32,593 nucleotides of DNA from Anaerolineae bacterium (GCA_025060135.1 JANXCY010000022.1:1-32593); one strand, 5' to 3'. Counted from the first letter of the stretch, positions 7,895 through 16,375 are shown. Notes: generated by a model from the letters alone, not told the origin. Made by a program: numbers and translations.

Positions 7895-8474
7895 TGCCCA
7901 TCTCCCCCTCGTCCGTTTGACCCGGCCAGAGGCCAGCGGTGGGGGGACGGTCAATCACTTCCTGGGGAACTCCCAGTTCCCGGGCCAGCGCCCACACCTG
8001 GGTCTTGTAAAGGCCTCCCAGGGGTAAAAGGTCCACTCCACCGTCCCCGTATTTGGTGTAATACCCCACCGCGATCTCCGATTTGTTCCCCGAGCCCAGC
8101 ACCAGGTAGTGGTGCATCTGGGCCAGATAATACAGGGTGATCATCCGCAGGCGAGGTTTAATGTTGGCCCGGGCCAGAAGGGTTTCCGAGGGGGGCAGGA
8201 TTGCTATCAGCGCGTCGTAGATAGGGGACAGGTCTACAGTAATCGTGGGGACGGCAAAAGTTTCGGCGACCCGATGGGCCAGGCGCACGTCATCCGGCTG
8301 GGAATAACAGGGCATGATAGCGGCCAGCACCCGGCCAGTGCCGATGGCTCGTACCGCCAGCGCGGCAGTTACCGCAGAATCCACTCCCCCGCTGAGCCCG
8401 AAGACGAAACCATCGGCACCGGCGGCTTCCAGATATTCCCGGAGCCACTGGGCGATCCGGTCCGATAGGGACAT
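7749..8474 (-). CDS. nadE: NAD+ synthase, ammonia-dependent
   Basis: A 241-residue enzyme that adenylates nicotinate adenine dinucleotide and amidates it to NAD+. The ATP pyrophosphatase loop is FGLSGGVDSAV (SGGVDS at residues 28-33). The family pieces ARANIKPRLRMITLYYLA, LVLGSGNKSEIAVGYYTKYGDGGVDLLPLGGLYKTQVW and PPTAGLWPGQTDEGEMG are all present. There is no glutaminase domain, so it uses free ammonia. ATG 8474 has AGGAGA upstream and replaces an in-frame start at 8516. Its last 146 bases are overlapped on the other strand by the extended menG frame. It follows the nicotinamidase-like gene by 81 bp in the same direction, a sensible NAD-recycling pair. Confidence 0.95.
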   Translation of the reverse strand: MSLSDRIAQWLREYLEAAGADGFVFGLSGGVDSAVTAALAVRAIGTGRVLAAIMPCYSQPDDVRLAHRVAETFAVPTITVDLSPIYDALIAILPPSETLLARANIKPRLRMITLYYLAQMHHYLVLGSGNKSEIAVGYYTKYGDGGVDLLPLGGLYKTQVWALARELGVPQEVIDRPPTAGLWPGQTDEGEMGITYQELDRVLAAIEARDFSDVDPLALQRVQEMMARSEHKRRMPPVFEP

Positions 8475-8555
8475 CGGCTCTCCTGTCGATAGAAAGTAAC
8501 GGGGTTGTCTTCCCACAGGGCGCGCTGTTCGGGTAGCCGAAGGGGAGAGCGAACC

Positions 8556-9254
8556 TCAAATCAGGCGGGCAACCACTTCTATGCCGTTGAGGGCCATGCT
8601 GTAGAGAAAGACCCGGTGCAAAAGATCGCCGTCGTGGGGGAGGATGCCCAGTTGCAGAGCAGTCTCCACAGGCATATCGTAGGTCTGGACCCCGCTGGCC
8701 GGAACGACAACGCGAAAATCCCGCAGGCCCTGCACATTGGCCCTCAACCGCAGGAACATGGCGGCCTGGTAAATACACAGGTCGGTGCAATCGCCCACGA
8801 CGATAAAGGTGTTGACCGCCGGATGGCTATCCAGCCAGGGGACGAAGTCCGTGCCAATGCTGGAACTGATGGACTTTTTGGGGATCACCACGAAGAGGTC
8901 GGAAAAGGGCAGGGCTCGCAGTTCGTCCACTGTCTCGCTTTCGGGGGTACCCGCGACGCAGTGAGCCGGGAAAGCCGCGAATTCCACCGAGTTCGGATCG
9001 TGGGCATCCTGTGTTAGCAGGAAATGACGGACTCCCAGAGCGTAGGCCTGTTCAAACAACCGGACCACATAAGGGACGATGCCGGCCACCCGAGGGCTCG
9101 CCAGCGGCCCGATCGTGCAGAATCCCTTGATCAGGTCCACAGAAAGAATGGCGGTACGGGCGGGCTCCCGCACAACCGATTCCAGCGGAACTGCAGGGAG
9201 TTCCGCTTCCCAGCGCTCCAGCCATTCCAGAAACGCCACCTCATGGGCCTTCAT
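8556..9254 (-). CDS. isochorismatase-fold cysteine hydrolase, probable nicotinamidase
   Basis: A 232-residue member of the isochorismatase-like hydrolases. The Asp-Lys-Cys triad is seen as Asp40 (ILSVDLIKGF), a Lys at 126 or 127 (VIPKKSISSS) and Cys160 (VGDCTDLCIYQ). The segment TQDAHDPNSVEF...FPAHCVAGTPESE carries the Asp/His/His metal ligands (about Asp83, His85, His98) and the HCVxGT phrase typical of nicotinamidases, which turn nicotinamide into nicotinate. The position just upstream of nadE supports a role in NAD salvage. ATG 9254 is preceded by GGAAGGAGGG. A strong promoter lies at 9287-9315. A different amidase substrate remains possible. Confidence 0.82.
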   Translation of the reverse strand: MKAHEVAFLEWLERWEAELPAVPLESVVREPARTAILSVDLIKGFCTIGPLASPRVAGIVPYVVRLFEQAYALGVRHFLLTQDAHDPNSVEFAAFPAHCVAGTPESETVDELRALPFSDLFVVIPKKSISSSIGTDFVPWLDSHPAVNTFIVVGDCTDLCIYQAAMFLRLRANVQGLRDFRVVVPASGVQTYDMPVETALQLGILPHDGDLLHRVFLYSMALNGIEVVARLI

Positions 9255-9286
9255 GGTTCCCTCCTTCCCAGATGAGGTTCCTAACA

Positions 9287-9315
9287 ATCATACATCGGAT
9301 ACATGCTCCTGTCAA
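9287..9315 (-). promoter_or_regulatory. sigma-70-type promoter for the nicotinamidase-nadE pair
   Basis: On the minus strand TTGACA (9315-9310) and TATGAT (9292-9287) are separated by 17 bp, about 30 bp before the ATG at 9254. The match is near-consensus. Confidence 0.8.
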
Positions 9316-9330
9316 GAGATATGCCTGCCT

Positions 9331-10095
9331 TTAGACCCGCCGTCGCAGGTAACCGTTGATCAGGCTAACACTCTGGTGGAGTACCGCATCCCGGTAAGCC
9401 TGGAGGCGTTCTGGGGGAACGTGGCGGAAAATCCAGGCCATCCGCTCCGGCGAACGCGCGGCGGCTTCCACCATTTCGGTGGAGACCCCCATCCGCTCTG
9501 CGAAGACCTCGGCAGTGCGGATGCGGTGGCCGGGCCGGAGTTGCTCCACCAGGCTATCCCGCCAGGCCCGCAGATCCTCATCCCGAACGAAGGGGAGCCA
9601 GCCCCGGGGCTCCGTTCTGGCCAGCGCGTCGGCCTCACTACCGTTCAGCCGGGCCTGGTCCTGCTCATCCAGCCAGGTGCGCAGAACGTTGTGTAAAAAT
9701 AGCCGTTCCTGCCAGGTGCCCCATCCAGCCTCTGGGCCAAAGAAAGGGTGAAAGACTTCCCGCCACCAGAGTTCATCGGCCAGCAGGTGGGCCAGATACC
9801 CGGCGAGAAAGGCGGCGTGGGCTGGCTCCAGGCTCTCCGCCCGGGCCAGCACGGGATAGGCTTCCAGAAGCGTTTGGGCAGCCGGCACGGAGGCCGACGG
9901 AGGCGGGGAATAAAAGTGTGTCTCCTCCCGTCGCTGCCCACTTATGGTCTGGACGTCCGGTGCTGTATGGCCCAGCAGGAAGGGACCATATTGGGCCCGC
10001 AGCAGCCGTTGCGCGGCCGCTGTTAACAGGCCCCGTTCTAGAACTTCCCGGGCCATCATCAGGTGATTGACTGGTGTGGGCATGGGGATCAGCAT
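9331..10095 (-). CDS. zinc-dependent phospholipase C-like protein
   Basis: A 254-residue, helix-rich protein of the zinc-dependent phospholipase C / S1-P1 nuclease-like fold. Likely metal ligands are spaced as in the family: TPVNHLMMA (His11), FLLGHTAPDV (His43, Asp47), RREETHFYSP (His60) and FLAGYLAHLLADELW with its His and Asp. No signal peptide is seen, unlike the secreted clostridial toxins, so it is probably cytoplasmic; such short forms are frequent in environmental bacteria and their substrates are mostly unknown. ATG 10095 and the in-frame ATG 10083 are both possible, and neither has a clear ribosome site. The gene ends just before the promoter of the nicotinamidase-like gene. Confidence 0.75.
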   Translation of the reverse strand: MLIPMPTPVNHLMMAREVLERGLLTAAAQRLLRAQYGPFLLGHTAPDVQTISGQRREETHFYSPPPSASVPAAQTLLEAYPVLARAESLEPAHAAFLAGYLAHLLADELWWREVFHPFFGPEAGWGTWQERLFLHNVLRTWLDEQDQARLNGSEADALARTEPRGWLPFVRDEDLRAWRDSLVEQLRPGHRIRTAEVFAERMGVSTEMVEAAARSPERMAWIFRHVPPERLQAYRDAVLHQSVSLINGYLRRRV

Positions 10096-10137
10096 GGTAC
10101 ACGAAACCGGGAATTTGGCAAAGTTACGGGCTCCGGT

Positions 10138-10165
10138 TTGCTCTCGGAGAAGAACCGGCTATAAT
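10138..10165 (+). promoter_or_regulatory. promoter for the small membrane peptide and histidine kinase
   Basis: TTGCTC (10138-10143) and a perfect TATAAT (10160-10165) are separated by 16 bp, placing transcription start about 10 bp before the ATG at 10183. It lies in the divergent gap with the phospholipase-like gene. Confidence 0.65.
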
Positions 10166-10182
10166 AAATATAGGTTGGAGAT

Positions 10183-10368
10183 ATGCGCCGCACAAGAGTT
10201 ACCGCTTCTCGTAGCCAACGTATATTCTGGGTGGTGAGCATCCTGGTCGTGGTCAGCATGACCATTGGCCTGATCGTCTCCTTCACGCCTCGGACGCCGC
10301 AGGAGAGGGAAACCCCCACTCCCACCGCGCCCGTTGTCCTCACGCTCACCCGTCCGTCTGTGCCGTAG
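10183..10368 (+). CDS. 61-residue single-span membrane peptide
   Basis: Starts with a basic head (MRRTRVTASRSQR), has one strong membrane helix at about residues 14-34 and a short Thr/Pro-rich tail ending in RPSVP. GGTTGGAG lies 5-6 bp before the ATG and a TATAAT promoter directly upstream, so expression is likely. I recognise no family. It precedes the histidine kinase start by 71 bp on the same strand and may share its transcript; a regulatory or partner role to the kinase is conceivable but unproven. Confidence 0.6.
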   Translation: MRRTRVTASRSQRIFWVVSILVVVSMTIGLIVSFTPRTPQERETPTPTAPVVLTLTRPSVP

Positions 10369-10439
10369 ACGCGGAAAGAGAAAAGCGTGGAGAACGGCGG
10401 CGCTGCCACCCTAACGGGTTGTCCTCGTGGAGGAAGGGG

Positions 10440-12845
10440 ATGGGGATTTTGGGACCCATCTATAATCTGCTGGGTACTGGTCCAGGCACCTTTGTCTACC
10501 ACCTGCTGATCCTGCTGGCCCTGGAAGGCGCGGCCGGAATCGCCCTGGTAGAGTACCGCCGGACCCATAATCCGGATCAGTGGCGCTTTTGCGTCGCGTT
10601 CACCCTGATTCTGGCGCTGCGGCTTCCTCTGTTAATTTTGGGACCCCAGGGCTATCATATACTGGCTCCCCTCCTCTACGCGCTGGAGGTGGCCAGCCTG
10701 ACGGTGCTGAGCTGGGCATTTGTGGCTCCCATTCTGGGGAGACGAGTCGGGCGGTGGTTTCTGCTCATCCACCTGGCCGCCGTTCTGGGAGTGGTCCTCC
10801 TGTTTTTCCCCCTGTGGTATCCTCTGAGTCAGGCTGTACCCTTTCTGGAATATACCACATTCTGGCAACAGACCATCTGGGACCTGTGGGCAACGGTCCT
10901 GGCACTGGCGACCGGTCTGTTTCTTCTCTCCCGGCGGCGCGGGGAATTCATGCTGCCCGGTGTGGCTTTTGGAGTCATCGCGATCGGTAATGGCTTCATC
11001 ACAGCGGACCAGGCGGGACTGGGACGATTGATCAACCTGCTGGGCTATCCCCTGATTTCGGTGATTGTCTACCGGGCGGCCATTCAGGACCTGTGGGCCT
11101 ACCGGCAGGAACTGCAAACACTGAGCGAGCGTTCCCTCCAGCAGACCCGGGAACTGGTTTCGCTGCTGGAAGTGGGTCGAGTGCTGAGCGAGTCGCTGGA
11201 CCTGGAACGGATTCTGAAGCGAGTGGTGGAGCAGATTGCCCAGGCGCTGGATGCCGACCGAGTGGCTGTTCTGCTGCGGCCTCCAGAAGAGCCGGAAGAC
11301 CTCCCGGCAGACCACCGACCGGAGCGCCTCCGCCTGATGGCCCTCTACGTGGCTTTGCTGGGCCACCAGCCCCTGCCGGATGAAAATGACATCCCCTTAT
11401 CCCAATGTCCTCTGCTGGCCCATGGAGTCTATCGGCGCCGTCATCTGGTCCTGCATCCCCGCCATCCACAGCCGGACCTCCAGCCCCTCTACGAACTGGT
11501 CCAGAGCCCTCAGGGGGGGCCCGCCATTGTGCAACCTATCGTGCACCGAGAGCGGACAGTGGGCGTCCTCGTCGTGGTCAACGACCAGCATCCGGTACCC
11601 TTCGGCAGCCGGGAGGTTCGTCTGTGCGAATCCATCGCGGCCCAGATGGGCGCGGTGATTGAGAACGTCTATCTCTATCTGCGCCTGGAACGACAGGTTC
11701 GGCGTCTGGGAGAGGTACTGCAGGATCGGGAGCGAGAGGCCTCGTTGCGAGAAGCGATTCTGGAAAGCACTGCCGAGGGGATCATTGTAACCGATGAGCG
11801 GGGGATCGCCATCCGGATGAACGCGGCAGCGGAGGACATCTTGGGCGTCCCCCGGGAACGGCTGCTGGGCCGGCCTATCCGACAGGCACTGGAATCCCTC
11901 GCCTCGCCGAATATGCGGGACCTCGGCTTTATGCAACCCCCACTCCAGACATTATTTGAACTGGAGGGAAAACATATTGCCGTCAGTGCTGCCCCGGTCC
12001 GACTCTCCTCCGGCGAGCAACTGGGCACAGTGGCTGTCCTGCGAGACGTTACCCGGGAAGTGCAGGCGGAGAAATCCAAACGGGAATTTATCGCCCACAT
12101 TTCTCACGAACTCCGTACGCCGCTCACCGCCATTCTGGGCTACGCGGAGGCTCTCTACAGCGGTATGGTGGGGCCGCTGGCCCCCACTCAATCCACCTTT
12201 ATTCACATCATTCACGACAACGCCCGTCGGCTGGTGACGATCGCCAACAACCTGATCGCGATGGCCGAAAGTGAACGGGGACACCTGGAACTGCACTACG
12301 CTCCCACCGATCTGGCCCTGGTGTTAGGCGAGGTGCTGGAAGCCTACATCCCCCAGATGAAAGCCCGTCAACTGGAGTGGCGGCTGGAGGTGGCCGATCA
12401 TTTACCGGTAGTGGAAGCGGACCCCCTGCGGATCCGTCAAGTAGTGAACAACCTGGTCAGCAACGCGGTCAAATTTACTTACCCGGGAGGTCGGGTAACA
12501 GTGGGAGCGGCGCCTGTGCCAGAACCGGGAGAGGCCGAGCCCCGCTTCTGTCGCATCTGGGTTCAGGACACCGGGATCGGCATTCCGGTAGAAGAGCAAC
12601 CCCGGATATGGGAACGATTTTACTGCACCGATGACCCCTTGCGTATGGCGGCGGGAGGATTGGGCGTGGGGCTCTCTATTGTCCGGTCGCTGGTAGAGGC
12701 CCATGGAGGGAGGGTTTGGCTGGAGTCGGCACCGGGGCAGGGCAGTACCTTCACGGTCCTGCTGCCCATCCGCCGGGCATCCCCTCCAGCCACCGAGGAG
12801 GTAGAAGGCTACCCGGTCATTACTCAGGCGCTGGGTGAGGCGTAG
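10440..12845 (+). CDS. membrane histidine kinase with 7TM-GAF-PAS-HisKA-HATPase layout
   Basis: An 801-residue sensor kinase. About seven membrane helices lie in residues 15-212, then a GAF domain (about 235-405), a PAS domain (about 430-535, ILESTAEGIIVTDERGIAIRMNAAAEDILG), the phosphoacceptor domain with His556 in HISHELRTPLT, and the ATPase domain with N box NNLVSNAVKF, G1 box DTGIGIP and G2 box GLGVGLSIV. All catalytic boxes look intact. It would autophosphorylate on His556 and pass the phosphate to a response regulator, but none is encoded in the window. ATG 10440 is chosen because GGAGG lies 6 bp upstream; an in-frame TTG at 10419 is less likely. Four bases separate its stop from the stop of convergent lexA, with no terminator visible. 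Confidence 0.92.
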   Translation: MGILGPIYNLLGTGPGTFVYHLLILLALEGAAGIALVEYRRTHNPDQWRFCVAFTLILALRLPLLILGPQGYHILAPLLYALEVASLTVLSWAFVAPILGRRVGRWFLLIHLAAVLGVVLLFFPLWYPLSQAVPFLEYTTFWQQTIWDLWATVLALATGLFLLSRRRGEFMLPGVAFGVIAIGNGFITADQAGLGRLINLLGYPLISVIVYRAAIQDLWAYRQELQTLSERSLQQTRELVSLLEVGRVLSESLDLERILKRVVEQIAQALDADRVAVLLRPPEEPEDLPADHRPERLRLMALYVALLGHQPLPDENDIPLSQCPLLAHGVYRRRHLVLHPRHPQPDLQPLYELVQSPQGGPAIVQPIVHRERTVGVLVVVNDQHPVPFGSREVRLCESIAAQMGAVIENVYLYLRLERQVRRLGEVLQDREREASLREAILESTAEGIIVTDERGIAIRMNAAAEDILGVPRERLLGRPIRQALESLASPNMRDLGFMQPPLQTLFELEGKHIAVSAAPVRLSSGEQLGTVAVLRDVTREVQAEKSKREFIAHISHELRTPLTAILGYAEALYSGMVGPLAPTQSTFIHIIHDNARRLVTIANNLIAMAESERGHLELHYAPTDLALVLGEVLEAYIPQMKARQLEWRLEVADHLPVVEADPLRIRQVVNNLVSNAVKFTYPGGRVTVGAAPVPEPGEAEPRFCRIWVQDTGIGIPVEEQPRIWERFYCTDDPLRMAAGGLGVGLSIVRSLVEAHGGRVWLESAPGQGSTFTVLLPIRRASPPATEEVEGYPVITQALGEA

Positions 12846-12849
12846 CCGG

Positions 12850-13512
12850 TCAGCCCACTCGACGGATAACCATCACCACTTTGCCCTGAATCTGTACCTG
12901 ACGGGGATCGTCTATATAGATGGGCGCCATGTTCGGGTTGGCGGGCTGAAGGCGCACCCGGCTGCCTTCCCGATATACCCGTTTGAGAGTGGCCTCCTCC
13001 CGATCCCGCAGCCAGACGGCAGCCATTTCTCCGTTTTCGACCTCTTCCACTCGGCGCATCACCACGATGTCGCCATCGTGGACCAGGGCGTCTATCATGG
13101 AGTTTCCCTGCACGCGCAGAGCGTAGAGGTCCCGGGTATCGCCCAGGATCCCGCGCGTTAGTTCAATGGTCTCCTCAATCCCCAGTAGAGAAAAGTCCGA
13201 GGCCGGAACCGGGATGGGCTGACCCGCCTGAATGACGCCGACCAGAGGAATCGCGACAATCTCACCGAAGCCCACCGTGCGCTCGCCAGCGACCGTCAGA
13301 CGGATGCCCCGGGAGGAACGGGGGTCCCGCTGGATGAGCCCGACCTCTTCCAAACGGTCCAAATGGTATTTGATATGCGAGGTGGATGCAATCCCCACCC
13401 TCTGCCCAATTTCCCGCACGGTGGGAGGATAGCCTCGCTCGTGGATGAAATCCCGCACGGTTTCCAGAATCCGCCGCTGCCGCTCAGTCAGCCTTTCCAG
13501 AAGTGCGTTCAT
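12850..13512 (-). CDS. lexA: LexA repressor (SOS regulator)
   Basis: A 220-residue LexA. The N-terminal winged helix (about 1-75) contains PPTVREIGQRVGIASTSHIKYHLDRLEEVGLI. The self-cleavage site is Ala96-Gly97 in GVIQAGQPI, and the Ser138 (VQGNSMID) / Lys177 (EEATLKRVY) dyad is in place, so RecA-triggered autocleavage should work. Two ATGs lie six bases apart; the inner one at 13512 has GAGGAG at a proper 6-base distance, while the outer one at 13518 directly abuts it. The promoter carries a Bacillus-type SOS box between -35 and -10, so the gene is almost surely autoregulated. Confidence 0.96.
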   Translation of the reverse strand: MNALLERLTERQRRILETVRDFIHERGYPPTVREIGQRVGIASTSHIKYHLDRLEEVGLIQRDPRSSRGIRLTVAGERTVGFGEIVAIPLVGVIQAGQPIPVPASDFSLLGIEETIELTRGILGDTRDLYALRVQGNSMIDALVHDGDIVVMRRVEEVENGEMAAVWLRDREEATLKRVYREGSRVRLQPANPNMAPIYIDDPRQVQIQGKVVMVIRRVG

Positions 13513-13544
13513 GGCCATCTCCTCAGCGGTTTTGTTTTTCTTAT

Positions 13545-13573
13545 ATTATAAGCGAACATCCGTTCAATGTCAA
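13545..13573 (-). promoter_or_regulatory. lexA promoter with LexA/SOS box in the spacer
   Basis: On the minus strand TTGACA (13573-13568) and TATAAT (13550-13545) are both perfect with a 17-bp spacer. GAACATCCGTTC at 13554-13565 lies wholly in the spacer and matches the GAAC-N4-GTTC core of the Gram-positive LexA box. Bound LexA would block polymerase directly. Confidence 0.9.
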
Positions 13574-13700
13574 GGAGGAGCGGAGGTTCGGACGCGAGGG
13601 GGACAGGGAGGACACAGTCCAGCATGGCCAGATAAACCCAACTCCCGATCCAGCCCAAGGGGCACAGGCCCGGATATGGCCCGAGCCCCAGAGCGCCCTC

Positions 13701-13728
13701 TTGTCATCCTAAAAAATGATGCTATAAT
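13701..13728 (+). promoter_or_regulatory. tRNA-Val promoter
   Basis: TTGTCA (13701-13706), 16-bp spacer, perfect TATAAT (13723-13728), 6 bp before the tRNA 5' end. Confidence 0.75.
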
Positions 13729-13734
13729 AAGAGC

Positions 13735-13808
13735 GGGCGCGTAGCTCAGCTGGTTAGAGCGCCACACTCACATTGTGGAGGTCAGGGGTTCGAATCCCTT
13801 CGCGCCCA
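13735..13808 (+). tRNA. tRNA-Val (anticodon CAC)
   Basis: A 74-base cloverleaf. The acceptor stem GGGCGCG pairs with CGCGCCC, the D arm is GCTC/GAGC, and the anticodon stem CCACA/TGTGG holds the loop CTCACAT with anticodon CAC, which reads GUG. The T arm is AGGGG-TTCGAAT-CCCTT and the discriminator base is A. The 3' CCA is not encoded. It has its own promoter and terminator. Confidence 0.97.
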
Positions 13809-13828
13809 CTACCTGCTGAGCACTGGCG

Positions 13829-13862
13829 GCCCGAAGGGATATACTTCGGGCGCGCGTTTTTT
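13829..13862 (+). terminator. intrinsic terminator after tRNA-Val
   Basis: GCCCGAAG (13829-13836) and CTTCGGGC (13844-13851) form a perfect 8-bp stem with a 7-base loop, followed by GCGCG and six T (13857-13862). The next gene starts only 8 bp later. Confidence 0.85.
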
Positions 13863-13869
13863 CAACCCT

Positions 13870-15654
13870 ATGCCGGGACCCAGGGAACCCATACCTTCCT
13901 CCAAAAAGGTGAATGGCCTGCGACGCCGCCTGCAGGTGGATTGGGTGGTCAGCAGCCTGCGGTGGTTGCTCCTTTTGATGGTGGTCCTGGTCGCCTTTCT
14001 GGACCCCCTGCATGGATTTCGGAGTTCCTCATCCCTTGCCCTCGGCCTGCTGACAGCCCTGGCCATTGTATATAACCTGGTCCTGACGCTGCTCCTGGCA
14101 GTGCATGCTTTTCCCCTCTCCCTCTCCGTCATTGCTCTGGCCGTGGATACCATGCTGGCTGTGGGTTTGATGGCGGTCTCGGGGGGGCTGGATAGCCCCC
14201 TTCTCTTTTTTAGCCTCTTTCCCATCATTACCGCTGCCCTGCGTTTCTCTCTGCTGGCCAGCCTGTCCGTAGCCCTTTTTATCACCCTGGGCTACCTCGG
14301 TCTCGGCGTTCTTCAGCCCACTCCCATAACTGGACTGACATTATTGACGAAAGTGGGTAGCGTTGTCCTCATCCTTCTGGCGGCGATGATCACGGCTCTG
14401 GTCGGTGGACAGATGAAACGGCGGCTGGATCTGGCCCAGCAGCAGGAGCAGGAAGAGGAATTGCGCCGGCTGCGCGCCCGTCATCAGCAATCCCGCCTCA
14501 TCTTTGAACTGGCCAGCACGCTCAGCGCGACCCTGAACTACCAGCGGATACTGGAGGCCATCCTGGATGTAGCAGAAATCGGCCTGAGTGAACTGGCGGG
14601 AGAAAACGTCCCCGTGGTAGGTCTCATCCTGCTGTTTCGCGGGGAGCATCTGCAGGTCGCCGCCTCTCGGCACACCCCCCGGCGCGATCAGCAGGTGGTC
14701 CTGGAGGGGCGGCTGGGAGTGCTGGCCCAGGCAATGAGCACGGCCGAGCCGGCCCTCTGCCTGCGGCCCGGGGAAGATCCCGAACTGGGCCGGTTTGTTG
14801 CTCTCCACGCCTGCCGGGAAGCCGTGGCAGTGCCCCTGCGGGCCGGCTTTGAAACCTTTGGCATTGCCGTCTTTGGCAGCCCGAGGGCAGGGCTTTTCAC
14901 CCCGGACTATCAGGACCTCCTGGTGGCCCTCTGCAACCAGGGTGTCGTAGCGCTGCAAAACGCCCGCCTCTACCAGAGCCTGATGGAGGAGAAAGAGCGG
15001 ATCGTCGCAGTGGAGGAGGACGCGCGCAAGAAACTGGCCCGCGACCTCCACGATGGCCCTACCCAGTCCATCGCGGCCATCGCCATGCGCATCAACTACG
15101 TGCGAAGTATCCTTCACCAGCAACCGGAGACCGTTGCTGCCGAACTGGAGCGCATAGAAGAACTGGCCCGCCGAACGACCAAAGAAATCCGCCAGATGCT
15201 CTTCACCCTTCGGCCCCTGATTCTGGAGACGCAGGGACTGCGGGCCGCGATGGAACAGTACATCGCCAAACGCATGGAGACCGATCCACTGCCCATTCGC
15301 CTGGAGGCTCCGGAGGGAGTGGACCAGCGGCTGGATAAAGACCAGCAGGGCATCATCTTCTATATCATAGAAGAAGCGATCAGCAATGCCCGCAAACATG
15401 CCCATGCCAGCCAGATTCAGGTACGGATGTACACCCGGGGGAACCTGTTTGTCGCCGAGGTGGTGGATGACGGCGTAGGCTTTGATCCTCGCATCCTGGA
15501 GCAGGGATATGAGGAACGGGGAAGTCTGGGGATGCTGAATATGCGGGAACGAGCGGAACTGGTGGGCGGCAAACTGACCATCATCTCTGCCCCCGGCCAG
15601 GGAGCCACCGTGCGGCTGGAGGTCCCGTTGAAGGAGGAGTATGCCCGGGGCTGA
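13870..15654 (+). CDS. NarL-class membrane histidine kinase with GAF domain
   Basis: A 594-residue kinase. Five or six membrane helices lie in about residues 25-180, then a coiled coil (about 185-215), a GAF domain (about 215-370), and the HisKA_3 dimerisation domain with phosphoacceptor His394 in LARDLHDGPTQSIAAIAMRI. The ATPase domain has EEAISNARKHAHA, DDGVGFD and GSLGMLNMRERAELVGG. This is the NarX/DegS/LiaS type, whose partners are NarL/LuxR response regulators; none is present here. ATG 13870 sits just past the tRNA terminator and has no ribosome site. A GTG at 13909 (AAAAAGG directly before it) is an alternative start. Overlaps the next gene by 14 bp. Confidence 0.9.
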   Translation: MPGPREPIPSSKKVNGLRRRLQVDWVVSSLRWLLLLMVVLVAFLDPLHGFRSSSSLALGLLTALAIVYNLVLTLLLAVHAFPLSLSVIALAVDTMLAVGLMAVSGGLDSPLLFFSLFPIITAALRFSLLASLSVALFITLGYLGLGVLQPTPITGLTLLTKVGSVVLILLAAMITALVGGQMKRRLDLAQQQEQEEELRRLRARHQQSRLIFELASTLSATLNYQRILEAILDVAEIGLSELAGENVPVVGLILLFRGEHLQVAASRHTPRRDQQVVLEGRLGVLAQAMSTAEPALCLRPGEDPELGRFVALHACREAVAVPLRAGFETFGIAVFGSPRAGLFTPDYQDLLVALCNQGVVALQNARLYQSLMEEKERIVAVEEDARKKLARDLHDGPTQSIAAIAMRINYVRSILHQQPETVAAELERIEELARRTTKEIRQMLFTLRPLILETQGLRAAMEQYIAKRMETDPLPIRLEAPEGVDQRLDKDQQGIIFYIIEEAISNARKHAHASQIQVRMYTRGNLFVAEVVDDGVGFDPRILEQGYEERGSLGMLNMRERAELVGGKLTIISAPGQGATVRLEVPLKEEYARG

Positions 15655-16375
15655 CCGCTGGCTCTGGCTGGGCGGATCCGTTTTCATTGCCCTGTTATGC
15701 ACTGGGACATCCTGGTACTGCCACCGCCGGGCATGGGCCGAACGGCTGAGAACCTCCCCGCTGTTCTCCCCTCTGCTGCATTTCTTTCGGTTTCTCTACT
15801 ATATAGGTGGGCCCTTCGCCGCCCTTCTCTGGGGCCGGGACGCGGTGGTGGAGCGATGGTTCGGTCTGGTCCCTCTCCCCCTCCTTCTGGGCTTCCCGAT
15901 CGCCCCTGAAGAGCGTCTGCGCCTCTGGATGGATGGTGTTCAGGGGATCGGCTGGGCGGCTGTTCTGGGAACAGCGGCCTGGGCGACCCTGGCTCTGATC
16001 GGGTGGGTAACGAGGAGGAGACGCTCGGAAGAGGACCATTCTCTCCTAAGCCTGCTGAGGGAGGCCCTTTTCCAAGAAACCCACTGGATGTTCTACCGGA
16101 ACGGGCCGGTCGTAGCCCTGGGGACCTACTGGGGGGTATGGGTGGGGCTGGGCATTGCCGCGCTGGAGGCCGGGCTGAACCCCTGGTGGTGGGCTGCCCT
16201 CCGGCACCCGCAAAAGCGTCCCCTCACCCTAATTCGTGCGGGGATGGCCATCCTCAGCGCGACCTTCTACCTCCAGGCCGTTAACCTCTGGCTGAGCATC
16301 CTGCTGCACTGGGGAGTTACGGCCGGGTGGGCCGGATGGAGGGCCGCACGGATGCCCCGCGGGGATACAGCATAA
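15641..16375 (+). CDS. polytopic membrane protein, possibly a divergent CPBP-like protease
   Basis: A 244-residue protein with about six hydrophobic segments. The start ATG lies 14 bp inside the end of the histidine kinase gene, with GAAGGAGG upstream, so translation is coupled. The second half contains REALFQETHWMFYRNGP and, later, NLWLSILLHWGVTAGW. These resemble the E-x-x-x-x-x-R and C-terminal H motifs of the CPBP (Abi) intramembrane metalloprotease family, but the usual EE pair is reduced to QE, so activity is doubtful. The tight coupling suggests it works with the kinase, perhaps in signal sensing or membrane-protein turnover; this is inference. Confidence 0.6.
   Translation: MPGADRWLWLGGSVFIALLCTGTSWYCHRRAWAERLRTSPLFSPLLHFFRFLYYIGGPFAALLWGRDAVVERWFGLVPLPLLLGFPIAPEERLRLWMDGVQGIGWAAVLGTAAWATLALIGWVTRRRRSEEDHSLLSLLREALFQETHWMFYRNGPVVALGTYWGVWVGLGIAALEAGLNPWWWAALRHPQKRPLTLIRAGMAILSATFYLQAVNLWLSILLHWGVTAGWAGWRAARMPRGDTA

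Noticed and set aside
13574-13700. Possible small gene between lexA and tRNA-Val
   Set aside because: Frames there are short, lack ribosome sites and overlap the two promoters.
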